Assembly: GCA_050953725.1 (NCBI GenBank)
Contig: JBMNNB010000001.1
Span: forward strand, 372,001 to 436,000
Origin: DTU053 sp012520115
GTDB lineage: Bacteria > Bacillota > Clostridia > Oscillospirales > Acutalibacteraceae
Reading direction: 5' to 3'
DNA length: 64,000 nt
Below the pieces are notes generated by a model. That model saw only the letters and a list, made by a program, of their open reading frames with translations, searched no databases and was not told the DNA's origin. Positions 1 to 9,200 of the stretch are shown piece by piece (position 1 is the first letter of the stretch; every line of letters begins with the position of its first letter). A program made the position numbers and the translations under genes.

Positions 1-1755
1 CAGCACCCTCGAAAGCGCAATCAGCGCAAAGCTGTGTCCGGTGGGGTAATTAAGCGCCGCCTCGGAGATATAAGAAATCTGCCGTGTAGCTGTATCGAGC
101 CACTTTTCATCCCCGGTCAGCTTCCAGAGCCTGTAAAGCACATCTGCGGCTACGGAATTGCCCGACGGAATAGCCCCGTCAAAGGTCTCCTTTGGACGGG
201 TTATGAGTTGCTCGCCGTCCTTTGAATAAAAGTAAAAGCCGCCCGCATTTTCGTCCCGGAACTGCTCAATCATTCGTTCGGCAAAAAGCGCAGCCTCTAT
301 AAGAAACGAAGCATCCAGGGTCGCATCATAAAGCCCTAACAGGGCAAAGACATAGCAGGCGTAGTCCTCAAGCTGTCCCTTGTGGGCTGTCTCGTTCTCC
401 CGCCAGCGTATGTGCAGATTCCCCTCAGCGTCAGCAAGGTTTTCCCGTATAAAGCCGTGCGCCTCTTTCGCCGCATTCAAATAATCGGCGTCGCCCGTAA
501 CAGTTGCCGCCTTAGAAAGTGCCGCAATCATAAGCGAGTTCCACGAGGTCAGAACCTTATCATCCTTGTGCAGATGAGTGCGGTGTTTTCTGTACGCATA
601 GAGCTTTTCGCAAAGCACAGCTATCTCCTTATTTGAAGCGGCAAACTCGGGATTCTGAAGCAGATTCAGAATATTCTTACCCTCAAAATTGCCTTCATCC
701 GTCACGCCGAACCAATCGCAGAATTTCTGCCCCTCTGCGCCCAGAACCGACAGAATCTCGTCTTTGGTAAAGACATAAAACTTGCCCTCGACCCCGTCGC
801 TGTCCGCATCCTGACCGCAGTAAAAGCCCCCGTTTTCATCCCGCAGCTCACTCAGAACATAATTCAAGGTGCGTCGAACAACATCAAGATACAGCGGGTT
901 ACGGGTAAGCTGATAGGCCTCAAGATAAGCAAGGGTCAACAGGGCGTTGTCATAGAGCATCTTTTCGAAATGGGGCACGAGCCACATTTCATCGGTGGAA
1001 TAGCGTGAAAAGCCCCCGCCGATATGGTCAAAGATACCGCCCCTAAACATACTGCTCAGCGTTTTCTCCGCTATTTTGAGTGCGGTCTGCTTGTCTTCAA
1101 AATGAGCATAACGCAAAAGGAAAATCAGATTATGAGGGGTTGGGAATTTAGGCGCTGAGCCGAAGCCGCCCCATGCAGAGTCAAAAGCTCCCTTAAAGTC
1201 CTTATATGCCCTGTGCAGAAGGGACCTTTCGGGGCTTATTTTTGCCCTGCCGCCGCCATCCTGTCTGTTCATATAGGTGATAATCCGCTCACTGTCGGAA
1301 AGCAGAGTATCACGCTGATTTTTCCACAGCCACGACACCTTATCTAAAAGCTCCAGAAGTCCCATCATCCCGTAGCGGGAGCGTTTGGGCAGGTAAGTCC
1401 CGGCCCAGAAGGGCTTTTGTTCGGGGGTCATGATAATGGTCAATGGCCAGCCGCCGGAGCCGGTCAGAGCCTGACACACGGCCATATAAACCGTGTCCAC
1501 ATCGGGCCGCTCCTCACGGTCGACCTTGATGCAGATAAAATCACGATTCAGCACTGCGGCCACCTCGTCATCCTCAAAGGACTCATGGGCCATTACATGA
1601 CACCAGTGGCAGGTGCTGTACCCGATGCTGAGAAACACGGGCTTGTCCTGCTCTTTTGCTTTCGCAAAGGCCTCCTCGCCCCAGGGGTACCAGTCCACCG
1701 GGTTGGCGGCATGCTGAAGCAGATAGGGCGATTTTTCGTTCTTTAAGCGGTTCAC
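1..1755 (-). CDS. YyaL-like thioredoxin-domain protein (DUF255), C-terminus cut by window edge
   Basis: This is the N-terminal 585 codons of a protein of the YyaL/spermatogenesis-associated-protein-20 family, normally near 680 residues, so about 100 residues lie beyond the left edge. It starts at GTG 1755, directly after an in-frame TGA and 5 nt behind GGAGGT (1761-1766). The first residues, NRLKNEKSPYLLQHAANPVD, are the family signature. A thioredoxin-like domain follows, with CHWCHVM near residue 50 and DREERPD soon after. The rest is an alpha/alpha barrel related to N-acylglucosamine 2-epimerases, with visible blocks GGFSRYSTD and MLYDNA. The family's biochemical function is unsettled; a redox or sugar-related role is only inferred. 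It lies 21 nt behind the FAD/Rieske gene and is probably cotranscribed with it. Confidence 0.9.
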   Translation of the reverse strand, partial: MNRLKNEKSPYLLQHAANPVDWYPWGEEAFAKAKEQDKPVFLSIGYSTCHWCHVMAHESFEDDEVAAVLNRDFICIKVDREERPDVDTVYMAVCQALTGSGGWPLTIIMTPEQKPFWAGTYLPKRSRYGMMGLLELLDKVSWLWKNQRDTLLSDSERIITYMNRQDGGGRAKISPERSLLHRAYKDFKGAFDSAWGGFGSAPKFPTPHNLIFLLRYAHFEDKQTALKIAEKTLSSMFRGGIFDHIGGGFSRYSTDEMWLVPHFEKMLYDNALLTLAYLEAYQLTRNPLYLDVVRRTLNYVLSELRDENGGFYCGQDADSDGVEGKFYVFTKDEILSVLGAEGQKFCDWFGVTDEGNFEGKNILNLLQNPEFAASNKEIAVLCEKLYAYRKHRTHLHKDDKVLTSWNSLMIAALSKAATVTGDADYLNAAKEAHGFIRENLADAEGNLHIRWRENETAHKGQLEDYACYVFALLGLYDATLDASFLIEAALFAERMIEQFRDENAGGFYFYSKDGEQLITRPKETFDGAIPSGNSVAADVLYRLWKLTGDEKWLDTATRQISYISEAALNYPTGHSFALIALSRVL

Positions 1756-1776
1756 TCAATACCTCCGAAGCCAATA

Positions 1777-3222
1777 TTAATACTTATCAAGATTAATCTG
1801 AGCCGGGTTGTCAAGCAGCTTGCCCTCAATATCAAAGCGTGAGCCGTGGCAGGGGCAGTCCCAGCTTTTTTCATCCGGGTTCCACTCAAGCTGACAGCCC
1901 AGATGCGGACACCTGACCGAAACAATGTGCAGCTTACGGTTTTCGTCCTTGTAAACGCCCACCTTTTCGCCGTCAATCTCCACAACGCCTCCGCTTTCGG
2001 CAGGCAGCTTCTCTGCCTGTTCATCCGGGAAGGTGAAAGCCTGCCTTGCAAGCCCCTTAACTGACTGTCCCAAATCGGTAATAAACTGCTTTGTGGACGC
2101 AGACGGGGTAAAGCGACCCGGCGCAAAAACTTGCGAATAAGGATTCTCCCTGCCGAGAATCATATCGGTAATAATATTCGCCGCCGCCATGCTTGTTGAA
2201 ATGCCCCACTTGGCAAAGCCCGTGGCCACATACCATTTCTCGGTTGAGGCGGCAAACTGTCCGATATAGGGCACGCCGTCAAGGGTTATGCAGTCCTGAG
2301 CGGACCAGCAGGCAACCTCCTTGCCCTGAGGTATAAGCTCCTGGGCCTTTGTCCGCAGGAAAGCATACTTACCGCCTGCGGAATTCTCACCTGTACGATG
2401 CCCTCCGCCGCCGAAAAGCAGTATATCGTTCCAGCACCTTAAGGAAAGCCCGTCCTCATCCACGCCGTAATACATTCCGTCAAGCTTTATTGCATCTTTC
2501 AAGGCTATTACATAGCTTCGCTCCTGGTGCATCCTCGCAAAGTAAAAGCCAGGCATGTTAATAAAGGGGAAGTGCGTTGCAAAGACTATGTGCTTTGCTT
2601 TGACCTTGCCGTGGTTGGTGGACACCACATTGTCCTCCACCTTCGTAACCCTTGTGTCCTCGTAGATTTTAAGCCCCTCCGAGATTGCCTTTAAAAACTC
2701 CAAGGGGTGAAACTGCGCCTGATTGTTAAACCTGACGGCCCCGGCAACCGAAAAGGGCAGGGCAGTGTCCCGTGTGTACTCGGCATCAATGCCGAGCCTC
2801 TTTGCCGCCTCTGCCTCCTTTTGCAGACGCTGCACGTCCTCCTGATTCTGTGAATACAGGTATGCTGGCAGCTCCTCAAATGAGCAGTCTATGCTTTGCT
2901 TTTCGATTAGTTGCTTGTAATCACGAATGGCCGTTTCATTGGCCTTGGCGTACTGCGAAGCAAGCTCCTCGCCGAAAGAATCTATCAGCTTAGTATAGAT
3001 TATATCATGCTGGGAGGTTATTTTCGCCGTTGAATTTCTTGTCTGCCCGCCTCCGACCCTTTTAGCTTCAAGCACGATAGTGTCAATATTGTGCTGCTTC
3101 AGCAAATAAGCCGTCAGAATGCCCGCCAAACCGCCGCCTATTACGACAGCATCGGCGGATAAATCCTCGGTAAGCGGGGGATAGCTTTTTATATCGGTAG
3201 TCTGACTCCAAATAGATTCCAT
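1777..3222 (-). CDS. FAD-dependent oxidoreductase with C-terminal Rieske [2Fe-2S] domain (YhfW-like)
   Basis: A 481-residue two-domain redox protein. Residues about 25-370 form a DAO-type flavin domain: the dinucleotide-binding GGGLAG lies near residue 29 and the FAD-binding GGGQTRNSTAK near residue 58. The last 110 residues are a Rieske cluster domain with CPHLGC and CPCHGS, the paired Cys-His ligands of a [2Fe-2S] centre. The architecture and length match Bacillus subtilis YhfW, whose substrate is unknown; relatives of the flavin half oxidise amines or amino acids. No signal peptide is visible, so it is probably cytoplasmic. The ATG at 3222 has a GGTGAGGTG-type ribosome binding site. It is the first gene of a two-gene minus-strand unit with the YyaL-like gene. 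Confidence 0.9.
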   Translation of the reverse strand: MESIWSQTTDIKSYPPLTEDLSADAVVIGGGLAGILTAYLLKQHNIDTIVLEAKRVGGGQTRNSTAKITSQHDIIYTKLIDSFGEELASQYAKANETAIRDYKQLIEKQSIDCSFEELPAYLYSQNQEDVQRLQKEAEAAKRLGIDAEYTRDTALPFSVAGAVRFNNQAQFHPLEFLKAISEGLKIYEDTRVTKVEDNVVSTNHGKVKAKHIVFATHFPFINMPGFYFARMHQERSYVIALKDAIKLDGMYYGVDEDGLSLRCWNDILLFGGGGHRTGENSAGGKYAFLRTKAQELIPQGKEVACWSAQDCITLDGVPYIGQFAASTEKWYVATGFAKWGISTSMAAANIITDMILGRENPYSQVFAPGRFTPSASTKQFITDLGQSVKGLARQAFTFPDEQAEKLPAESGGVVEIDGEKVGVYKDENRKLHIVSVRCPHLGCQLEWNPDEKSWDCPCHGSRFDIEGKLLDNPAQINLDKY

Positions 3223-3328
3223 AATTTCACCTCACCGGATAGGTTATGTAAAATCAAGTGATTTAAACGGTATATCCGTATTTTTATAGCCCGAAACTCA
3301 TATTTTTATTAGAGATTGGGGTGATTTT

Positions 3329-4018
3329 GTGAAAGAGAATACAAGAAGAAACACACTTATTACGGTTCTGACCGTAGGCTCGCTGTGGGGAATATTCGAG
3401 GCGACCGCAGGCTATCTGCTGCACCTTTTGCCCTTTAATATCGGCTGGCTTGTCTGGTACCCTGTTGCCAGCTTCTTTATGTATTCGGTGTATCAAAGAA
3501 CGGGCAAATCAACAGACATTTTGCTTATCGGAATGCTCTCGGCTGGCATAAAGCTGATGAATTTAATGCTGCCCGTCAGAATCGACAGAGTACTCAACCC
3601 CGCCGTATCCATACTTTTTGAAGCCCTCAGCCTTTGTGCAATAATCTGTGTTATGAATAAGTTCAAGAAAAACAGCATACCGCTTAAAGCGGCAGCTGTT
3701 TTAATGACAAATACCCTCTGGCGGCTCTTATACATCCTTTACATCCTGCTGCTTGTACCCGACTGGATGCGTGAGATATCGGTCATAAGCAGCCGTGAAG
3801 CATTTCTTGAGTTTTTTGTTATACAAAACCTTATAACAAGCCTGATAATTCTCATCGGTTTGCTATTATATAAGCACCTGTTAAAGCCGATACGCCTGAT
3901 TGAAAGAAGGATAGCAGAGCTGTTTACCAGAATCCCTGCCCGCAAAAAAAGAGCAGCCGAAATAACCGCAGCAGTGCTTCTTATGATAGTATATATCAGC
4001 CTACAACTACTGCTATAA
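3329..4018 (+). CDS. Uncharacterised integral membrane protein, about six transmembrane segments
   Basis: A 229-residue hydrophobic protein of no family I can name with confidence. It starts at GTG 3329 behind GGGGTG. About six membrane-spanning stretches are visible, beginning with the block SLWGIFEATAGYLLHLLP near residues 18-35, a small-residue and histidine-bearing segment that looks conserved in character. Size and topology resemble small substrate-capture or scaffold membrane proteins, for example ECF S-components, but there is no defining motif and no transporter partner nearby. It is transcribed away from the FAD/Rieske gene across a 106-bp intergenic region and ends at a strong terminator shared with the converging ferritin-like gene. 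Confidence 0.75.
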   Translation: MKENTRRNTLITVLTVGSLWGIFEATAGYLLHLLPFNIGWLVWYPVASFFMYSVYQRTGKSTDILLIGMLSAGIKLMNLMLPVRIDRVLNPAVSILFEALSLCAIICVMNKFKKNSIPLKAAAVLMTNTLWRLLYILYILLLVPDWMREISVISSREAFLEFFVIQNLITSLIILIGLLLYKHLLKPIRLIERRIAELFTRIPARKKRAAEITAAVLLMIVYISLQLLL

Positions 4019-4019
4019 A

Positions 4020-4046
4020 AAACGCCGTCCGAATGGGCGGCGTTTT
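4020..4046. terminator. Hairpin terminator between convergent genes
   Basis: AACGCCG(tcc)..gaat..GGGCGGCGTT forms a G+C-rich stem flanked by A-runs on the left and T-runs on the right, two bases after the plus-strand membrane gene and three before the minus-strand ferritin-like stop. It can serve both directions. Confidence 0.8.
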
Positions 4047-4048
4047 CG

Positions 4049-5290
4049 TTACGGCTTTCTTGCTATGCAGGTGTTGTCCGCAGTCCTGTCGGTCAGCTCC
4101 TGTACGGGGTTCGTCTGCGACTCTGCACGGTAGTCTATATTGAACTTCTGCTGATGCTGAACGATTACCTTGTGGCTCGGAACGGCATCCACATTGTGGT
4201 TGACAATGTCCTGATAAAGGAAGAACTCATGGTCCTTCGGCAGCTCTGTGACGGGAACATACTGCTCTCTGTTCGCCGTGAGCAGAATCTGCTCGCCGAG
4301 AATCTTTCGTACATAGTCACGGGTGTCGTGGAACTGCAAAAGCTTCGGGAAGGCGCCGTTAGGAATGACCTGCTGCCAGTCCTTGTTCTCATACTGCTTG
4401 AGTAAATCCGCCGCCTTGTGCAGGTGTGCGATTTCCTGCTGCAGATGCATCTCCCAGATGGACTTGACATTTGCGTCAAGCTCGTCCTGATAGAAGGAAT
4501 AATACAGATAACACTCTGTATATTCGTGCAGCAGCAGATTTTCAAGCCATGTGCAGTTCGGGTCAAGCAGCGAGCCGTAATGACTTACATGCTGCTCCTC
4601 AATCATGCCTATTTCAAGATACAGCTCACGGCCCAGGTCGTTATAATAGGTGTTGCCGATATTCATATAGAAGTTCATGGTCTGCTGCTCGCCGGCAGTA
4701 ATAATCAGGGTGTTCAGCATGGTCTGCACGTCTGCGGTCTTAAAGTCCACATGATACTTTATTGAATCAAAGGGGAAGCGGTGCTCCGCAATAGTCGGGC
4801 GGCCGGGTGTGATGTCCACATAGCTCTTTACAAGCTGCTGTGCGGGTATCTGAGCGTCTAAATCCAGAAGGTTTGCATATCTGTAAAGGTGGTCAAAGTC
4901 CTCAAGCAGCGCAAAATCAAGGGCCTGCTTAACATAGGGGTTCGGCTCGTTCTGGGCAAGCCACGCAGTCAGGTCAACGGCCACATGCTCATAGCCGATT
5001 GTAGTCTCAAGCTGGGTTTCATCAATGGGCTTCAGCCAGTTGATATGCTTTTGCTGCTGCTGTTCAATGCGGCGTGTCAGAGCAAGCTCCCTTCTCAGAT
5101 CGTTGTTCGGGCAGTTTCGGCTGAACTGATGCTTAAAAATGACCGCCTCAACCTCAATCCCGTTCATGAGGATGATACGCAGCTTTGTATAGGGGTCGAC
5201 CGTCTGCTTGCAATAGGGCTTGGGGTAGACGGTGCACCAGTCCATTATGCCGTCCACAAGGGGCATAGGCTTTTGCTCAAAGGGATTCAA
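4049..5290 (-). CDS. Ferritin-like diiron protein, 413 residues, apparent duplicated bundle
   Basis: No named family is recognised, but the chemistry is readable. The second half carries E201, then E231-x-x-H234, then E256, then E286-x-x-H289. Both Glu-to-ExxH intervals are exactly 30 residues, the canonical four-helix ferritin/rubrerythrin-type carboxylate diiron site. The first half has a half-copy with the same spacing, E101 followed by D131-x-x-H134, suggesting an ancient duplication that lost part of one site. An iron or oxygen/peroxide role is therefore likely; substrate and partners are unknown. It starts at TTG 5290 behind AAAGGAG. It diverges from the molybdenum hydroxylase gene across about 120 bp, and anaerobes often keep such redox proteins together. 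There is no signal peptide. Confidence 0.75.
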   Translation of the reverse strand: MNPFEQKPMPLVDGIMDWCTVYPKPYCKQTVDPYTKLRIILMNGIEVEAVIFKHQFSRNCPNNDLRRELALTRRIEQQQQKHINWLKPIDETQLETTIGYEHVAVDLTAWLAQNEPNPYVKQALDFALLEDFDHLYRYANLLDLDAQIPAQQLVKSYVDITPGRPTIAEHRFPFDSIKYHVDFKTADVQTMLNTLIITAGEQQTMNFYMNIGNTYYNDLGRELYLEIGMIEEQHVSHYGSLLDPNCTWLENLLLHEYTECYLYYSFYQDELDANVKSIWEMHLQQEIAHLHKAADLLKQYENKDWQQVIPNGAFPKLLQFHDTRDYVRKILGEQILLTANREQYVPVTELPKDHEFFLYQDIVNHNVDAVPSHKVIVQHQQKFNIDYRAESQTNPVQELTDRTADNTCIARKP

Positions 5291-5411
5291 TTACATCACT
5301 CCTTTAGTTTTATACTCTAATTTTTCTCAATATTTCACTAAATATGCAGATTGTGTATAACAATAGACCCGAAGGGAAAATTAAGAGCAGTAAACTCGAG
5401 GTGATGCAGAC

Positions 5412-7742
5412 TTGAACAAAGCGGTGGGAATCAGCATACAGCGAAAAGAAGCCTGGGACAAGGTGACGGGCAGGGCAGTCTATACCGATGACCTGCCCGC
5501 CACGGACGCCCTTGCCGCAAGGCTTCTGACAAGCACCCACGCCCATGCAAAGATAAAAAAGCTCGATGTGTCAAAGGCAATGTCCCTCAGGGGCGTGAAG
5601 TCTGTTCTGACGGGCAAGGACTGTCCTGAGCTTTTCGGCCCCCTTGTGCTTGACCGCCCGGCTCTGGCAGTCGATGTTGTCCGCTATGCAGGCGAGCCTG
5701 TGGCAATGGTCGTAGCACAGGACGAATACACCGCCGAGCAGGCAGTAAGGCTAATCCAGGTTGAGTACGAACCCCTGCCCGCAGTGCTGACTCCGACCGA
5801 AGCCTTAGCCGAAGGAGCGCCGCTTGTTCACAGCAAGACAAACGGCTATAAAAAGGTCGTGACGGATGTATACCCAATCGAAAACACCAATATCGCAAGC
5901 AAATACAGCATAAGAAAAGGCGACGCTCAGTCAGCTCTGAAAAATTCAGATATAGTAGTAGAGCGAAGCTTCTCCCTGCCGCCCTCCGACCATACGGCAA
6001 TGGAGGTCAGAACGGCAAGGGCGGAAATCTCATCGGACGGAGATGTTCTGATTACATCCTCCTCTCAGTCACCCTATGCTATCAGAAAAATGCTTTCCGA
6101 AACCTTTTTAGTTCCCGCAGGGAAAATACAGGTCAAGGTTCCCTTTGTGGGCGGCGGCTTCGGGGGCAAGGCACCCGTCTTCCTCGAAATCCTCGCCTTT
6201 TTAGCTTCAAGGAGCGTGGGAGGCAGGGCAGTGCGCCTTACTATCCCCCGTGAGCAGGACATGGTAAGCGCCCCCTGCCGCATAGGGTTTGAGGCAGATA
6301 TTAAACTCGGCGCCACTCGGGAGGGTCTTTTCACGGGAGCGGAGATAACATACCGCCTTGACTGCGGAGCCTATACGGACATCTCACCATATATGACGAA
6401 AGCTGCGGCCACGGACTGCACCGGCCCCTACCGCATAGACAACCTTTCCTGCGACTCTTTGTGCGTCTACACAAACCACACCTATGCCACCTCATACCGC
6501 AGCTTTGCCCATGAGTCCTTCATCTTCTGCATGGAGCGCACCATAGACGTGCTTGCCAAGGAGTGCGGCATAGACCCCTTTGAAATCAGAATCAAGAACG
6601 CCATTGTCCCCGGCTGCCTTACGCCCACAAAGGTTATGTGCACCGAGGACATAATCGGCAACCTGCCCGAATGTCTGAAGAAGGTTAAGGAGCTTTCCGA
6701 CTATAAAGACGGCAAAGCGGAAATGATAAAGAAAGATACCGTAAGAGCAAAGGGGATAGCCTGCTTCTGGAAAACCGAAACGCCCCCGACAGATGCGATT
6801 TCGGGAGCGCTTATAACCTTTAACCCTGACGGCAGCGTGAATCTGAATACGGGCGTTGTGGAAATCGGCTCAGGAGACCAGACGCACTTGGCGCAGATAT
6901 TGGCACAGAAGCTGGGTATAAGCCCCGACAATGTCCATGTCATAATGGATGTTGACACCCGAACGGCCCCCGAGCACTGGAAAACAGTGGCGAGTCTGAC
7001 CGAATATATGGCGGGCAATGCTGTGTTGGAAGCGGTGGACGATATTCTCGACCGGCTCAGAATAAACGGCTCCGAAGCCCTGAAATGCCCCATTGAGGAT
7101 ATCAGAATCGAAAACGGCAGGGTATTTGCTAAGACGAATCCGGAGCATTTTATTGAGTTCAAGGACATAGTGCAGGGCTATCAGTCTGAGGACGGAGAAT
7201 CCCTCGGACTGCCCGTAATCGGCAGGGGAGGCTTTATGCTTAAAGGCTTAAGCAAGCTTGATATGGAAACGGGCGAGGGCAAAACAGGCCCCGCATGGAC
7301 CCTCGGCGCACAGGTCGTGGAAGTTGAAGCTGACCTGAAAGCCTGCACATACCGCATAATCTCAGCCTCAACCGTTATGGATGTGGGCAGGGCGATAAAT
7401 CCGGAGCTTATGCGTGCGGTCATAGCCGGAGGCATGTCAATGGGAATAAGCCTTGCAAGCAGGGAAGCCTTCAGATATACAGGCGACGGCGTACTGACAA
7501 CGCCGAATCTCAGAACCTACAAGCTTTTGCACATAGGTCAGGAGCCGGATTACAGGGTAGGCTTTGTGGAGACCCCCGAAAAGGAATCACCATATGGAAT
7601 CAGAAGCTATGCGGAACACGGGATAATCGGCATCCCCGCCGCCCTTGGCAACGCCCTTTCCACGGCCTTCGGCACTGATTTCCTCTCCTTCCCCCTGACC
7701 CCCGAATATATATGGAGAGAAAAAAGCAGAAGCAAGGGGTAA
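5412..7742 (+). CDS. Molybdenum hydroxylase large subunit (xanthine dehydrogenase family)
   Basis: A 776-residue aldehyde oxidase/xanthine dehydrogenase molybdopterin-binding subunit. The a/b hammerhead domain fills the first about 130 residues (GRAVYTDDLP, RYAGEPVAMV). The cofactor-binding GGGFGGK is at 247-253, and the catalytic-glutamate region near residue 735 reads RSYAEHGIIGIP, so the glutamate is retained. The usual RGFG/Q block reads RSFAHES, a divergence that would affect substrate choice. No small [2Fe-2S] subunit or FAD subunit is adjacent, although these enzymes normally need both, so partners must be encoded elsewhere or replaced. It starts at TTG 5412 with GAGGTG 7 nt upstream; GTG 5424 is an alternative. 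A terminator follows immediately. The substrate (purine, nicotinate, aldehyde or other heterocycle) cannot be told from sequence. Confidence 0.88.
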   Translation: MNKAVGISIQRKEAWDKVTGRAVYTDDLPATDALAARLLTSTHAHAKIKKLDVSKAMSLRGVKSVLTGKDCPELFGPLVLDRPALAVDVVRYAGEPVAMVVAQDEYTAEQAVRLIQVEYEPLPAVLTPTEALAEGAPLVHSKTNGYKKVVTDVYPIENTNIASKYSIRKGDAQSALKNSDIVVERSFSLPPSDHTAMEVRTARAEISSDGDVLITSSSQSPYAIRKMLSETFLVPAGKIQVKVPFVGGGFGGKAPVFLEILAFLASRSVGGRAVRLTIPREQDMVSAPCRIGFEADIKLGATREGLFTGAEITYRLDCGAYTDISPYMTKAAATDCTGPYRIDNLSCDSLCVYTNHTYATSYRSFAHESFIFCMERTIDVLAKECGIDPFEIRIKNAIVPGCLTPTKVMCTEDIIGNLPECLKKVKELSDYKDGKAEMIKKDTVRAKGIACFWKTETPPTDAISGALITFNPDGSVNLNTGVVEIGSGDQTHLAQILAQKLGISPDNVHVIMDVDTRTAPEHWKTVASLTEYMAGNAVLEAVDDILDRLRINGSEALKCPIEDIRIENGRVFAKTNPEHFIEFKDIVQGYQSEDGESLGLPVIGRGGFMLKGLSKLDMETGEGKTGPAWTLGAQVVEVEADLKACTYRIISASTVMDVGRAINPELMRAVIAGGMSMGISLASREAFRYTGDGVLTTPNLRTYKLLHIGQEPDYRVGFVETPEKESPYGIRSYAEHGIIGIPAALGNALSTAFGTDFLSFPLTPEYIWREKSRSKG

Positions 7743-8072
7743 ACAAAACAAAAACCCGCAGCACCTCCGCTGCGGGCTTTTCAATGCAATTCTTCAATTA
7801 ACCAAACCCCCGGCACGGAGTCTTTTTAGCCTGCTGTCCCATCCTGCAGCTTACCTTAAAACGACCCTATGAATTCATCAGTAATTCATAGGTTTTTTTG
7901 ACTTTTAATGCTGTAAATGCGCCTGACTTAAGCCCGTGCCAATTATTACAAATTAGCTAAGAAAAGGTAAATAATTTCATATAATCCGCGAATTTTCCGA
8001 GTCAATTGATATAATCTGAGCAAGAGGCTCAGTTGTAAATAGGTTGCCCCAAAACATAAAGGAGGTCTGGTT
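7743..8072. other. Gene-free interval with two terminators
   Basis: No gene is visible in this 330-bp stretch. Besides the terminator at 7755-7781 it holds a second hairpin: CCTATGAATT (7866-7875) with AATTCATAGG (7883-7892), then seven T residues on the plus strand. The second hairpin has no gene in front of it, so it may be left over from a lost gene or end a short RNA. The ribosome binding site of the next gene, GGAGGT, is at 8061-8066. Confidence 0.6.
7755..7781 (+). terminator. Rho-independent terminator of the molybdenum hydroxylase gene
   Basis: CCCGCAGC (7755-7762) pairs perfectly with GCTGCGGG (7769-7776) and is followed by CTTTT, 12 nt after the stop codon. Confidence 0.9.
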
Positions 8073-8819
8073 TTGCGAATAATAGTTAAAAAGGACAAGC
8101 GCCTGACTTCGCTTGCCGCAATTATGTTGCTCCTATGCATTTTATTCAGCCTTTCTTCCTGCGAGGTTGAAGACATCGGAAGAATAGGCAGAGGAATCAT
8201 CACCGGTCAGAAAGTAGATAAATACAGAGCGCCGGAAATCGTGCCCAATGATAAAAACTTTGTTGTGGTTGAGGGCCAGGAAGGTCAATCGGTAATGAAG
8301 TATACGCTTACAAGTGCATACGAAACAGACGATATAAGCAAAGCGGGTCTGTCAAGAAAGGATTTCTGGACAGACCGTGCGGAAAACTATCTCGGTGCAG
8401 ACGGCCGGCTCAACGATGAGTCTCAGACAATTGTAGTGCTCGAAATGGTAATCGAAAAACTCACAGACCAGACTATAGCCTGGGTCGCAGGCAATACGAA
8501 CATTCATTATCTCCCGACAATGTCACTGTATAAAGATTCTAAATTTAAAGATACGTTATCCCCCGGAGAAGTCGACTGCTTTTATCTTGAGCAGACAGAG
8601 GACATAACCCGTTCCGACGAAGAAAGGTCCTATTATCAGTTTTCTTTAAAAAAAGGTCAGACGGCAAAAGTCAAGCTCGCATACATAATTCCCAAAGAAA
8701 ATCTTCAAAGCCCCGAAATGTATTTATATGTAGACAAAGCGAGTACTTTTGTGGACGGCGAGCTGAAGGACTTTACCTATTATATCCAGATTAAGCTTGA
8801 AACGGAGGAAACGCAATGA
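8073..8819 (+). CDS. Lipoprotein of unknown function
   Basis: A 248-residue predicted lipoprotein. The N-terminus has basic residues, a hydrophobic core and the lipobox LSSC near residues 27-30, so the mature protein should be tethered to the outer face of the membrane. The remainder is mixed alpha/beta with a beta-rich C-terminal half typical of small extracellular immunoglobulin-like or DUF-type lipoprotein domains; I cannot assign a family. It starts at TTG 8073, 6 nt behind GGAGGT. The stop overlaps the next start as ATGA (8816-8819), so it is translationally coupled to the truncated ABC-permease reading frame. An intact version of this pair would suggest a membrane export module. Confidence 0.75.
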   Translation: MRIIVKKDKRLTSLAAIMLLLCILFSLSSCEVEDIGRIGRGIITGQKVDKYRAPEIVPNDKNFVVVEGQEGQSVMKYTLTSAYETDDISKAGLSRKDFWTDRAENYLGADGRLNDESQTIVVLEMVIEKLTDQTIAWVAGNTNIHYLPTMSLYKDSKFKDTLSPGEVDCFYLEQTEDITRSDEERSYYQFSLKKGQTAKVKLAYIIPKENLQSPEMYLYVDKASTFVDGELKDFTYYIQIKLETEETQ

Positions 8820-9082
8820 AATCAATGTTAAGGATTGAGCTTAAAAAAGCCTTCAGAAATAAATTCTTTATTGCGGCTGTCATTATTGCCTGTGTGCTCT
8901 CAGTTACAATCGGCGTCTTAGCCGTAGATAAATATTTAAAGCATTTCGAGAGAATCGAAATGAATAATGAAAAGCTGAACAGAATCGAAAATCCGTGGCT
9001 TCCCGTGGCGTCCCTGTACAACTACTGGATTGCCGATTTAAATCTTATAGAATTGCCCTATGGTAACAAAATACCCCCTTGA
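8816..9082 (+). pseudogene. ABC-2-type permease fragment, truncated after 88 codons
   Basis: The frame opens like an ABC-2 permease: a short basic amphipathic start (MLRIELKKAFRNKFF), one transmembrane segment near residues 17-37, and an extracellular segment with a PWLPVASLYNYW block. It stops abruptly after GNKIPP at a TGA. Full-length permeases of this kind are several times longer with about six membrane segments, and no other frame continues the homology before the terminator and tRNA gene. No ATPase gene is adjacent. I infer a decayed transporter gene whose 3' part was deleted. It could still be made as a short membrane peptide coupled to the lipoprotein. Confidence 0.6.
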
Positions 9083-9129
9083 CCAGCGTATTCTGGTTAA
9101 ATCTCGGCAATCCTGATTCCATCACATCC

Positions 9130-9155
9130 AGCCCGACATTTATGTCGGGCTTTTA
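9130..9155 (+). terminator. Rho-independent terminator downstream of the permease fragment
   Basis: AGCCCGACAT (9130-9139) and ATGTCGGGCT (9142-9151) form a perfect 10-bp stem followed by T residues on the plus strand. Confidence 0.85.
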
Positions 9156-9165
9156 GTTTCACAAA

Positions 9166-9200
9166 ACAAAAAGCCTCAGAATCAAATGATTCTGAGGCTT
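9166..9200 (-). terminator. Terminator of the tRNA-Leu transcript
   Basis: AAGCCTCAGAATCA (9171-9184) pairs with TGATTCTGAGGCTT (9187-9200), 14 bp. Read on the minus strand it is followed by a run of five T residues just after the CCA end of the tRNA gene. Confidence 0.88.
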
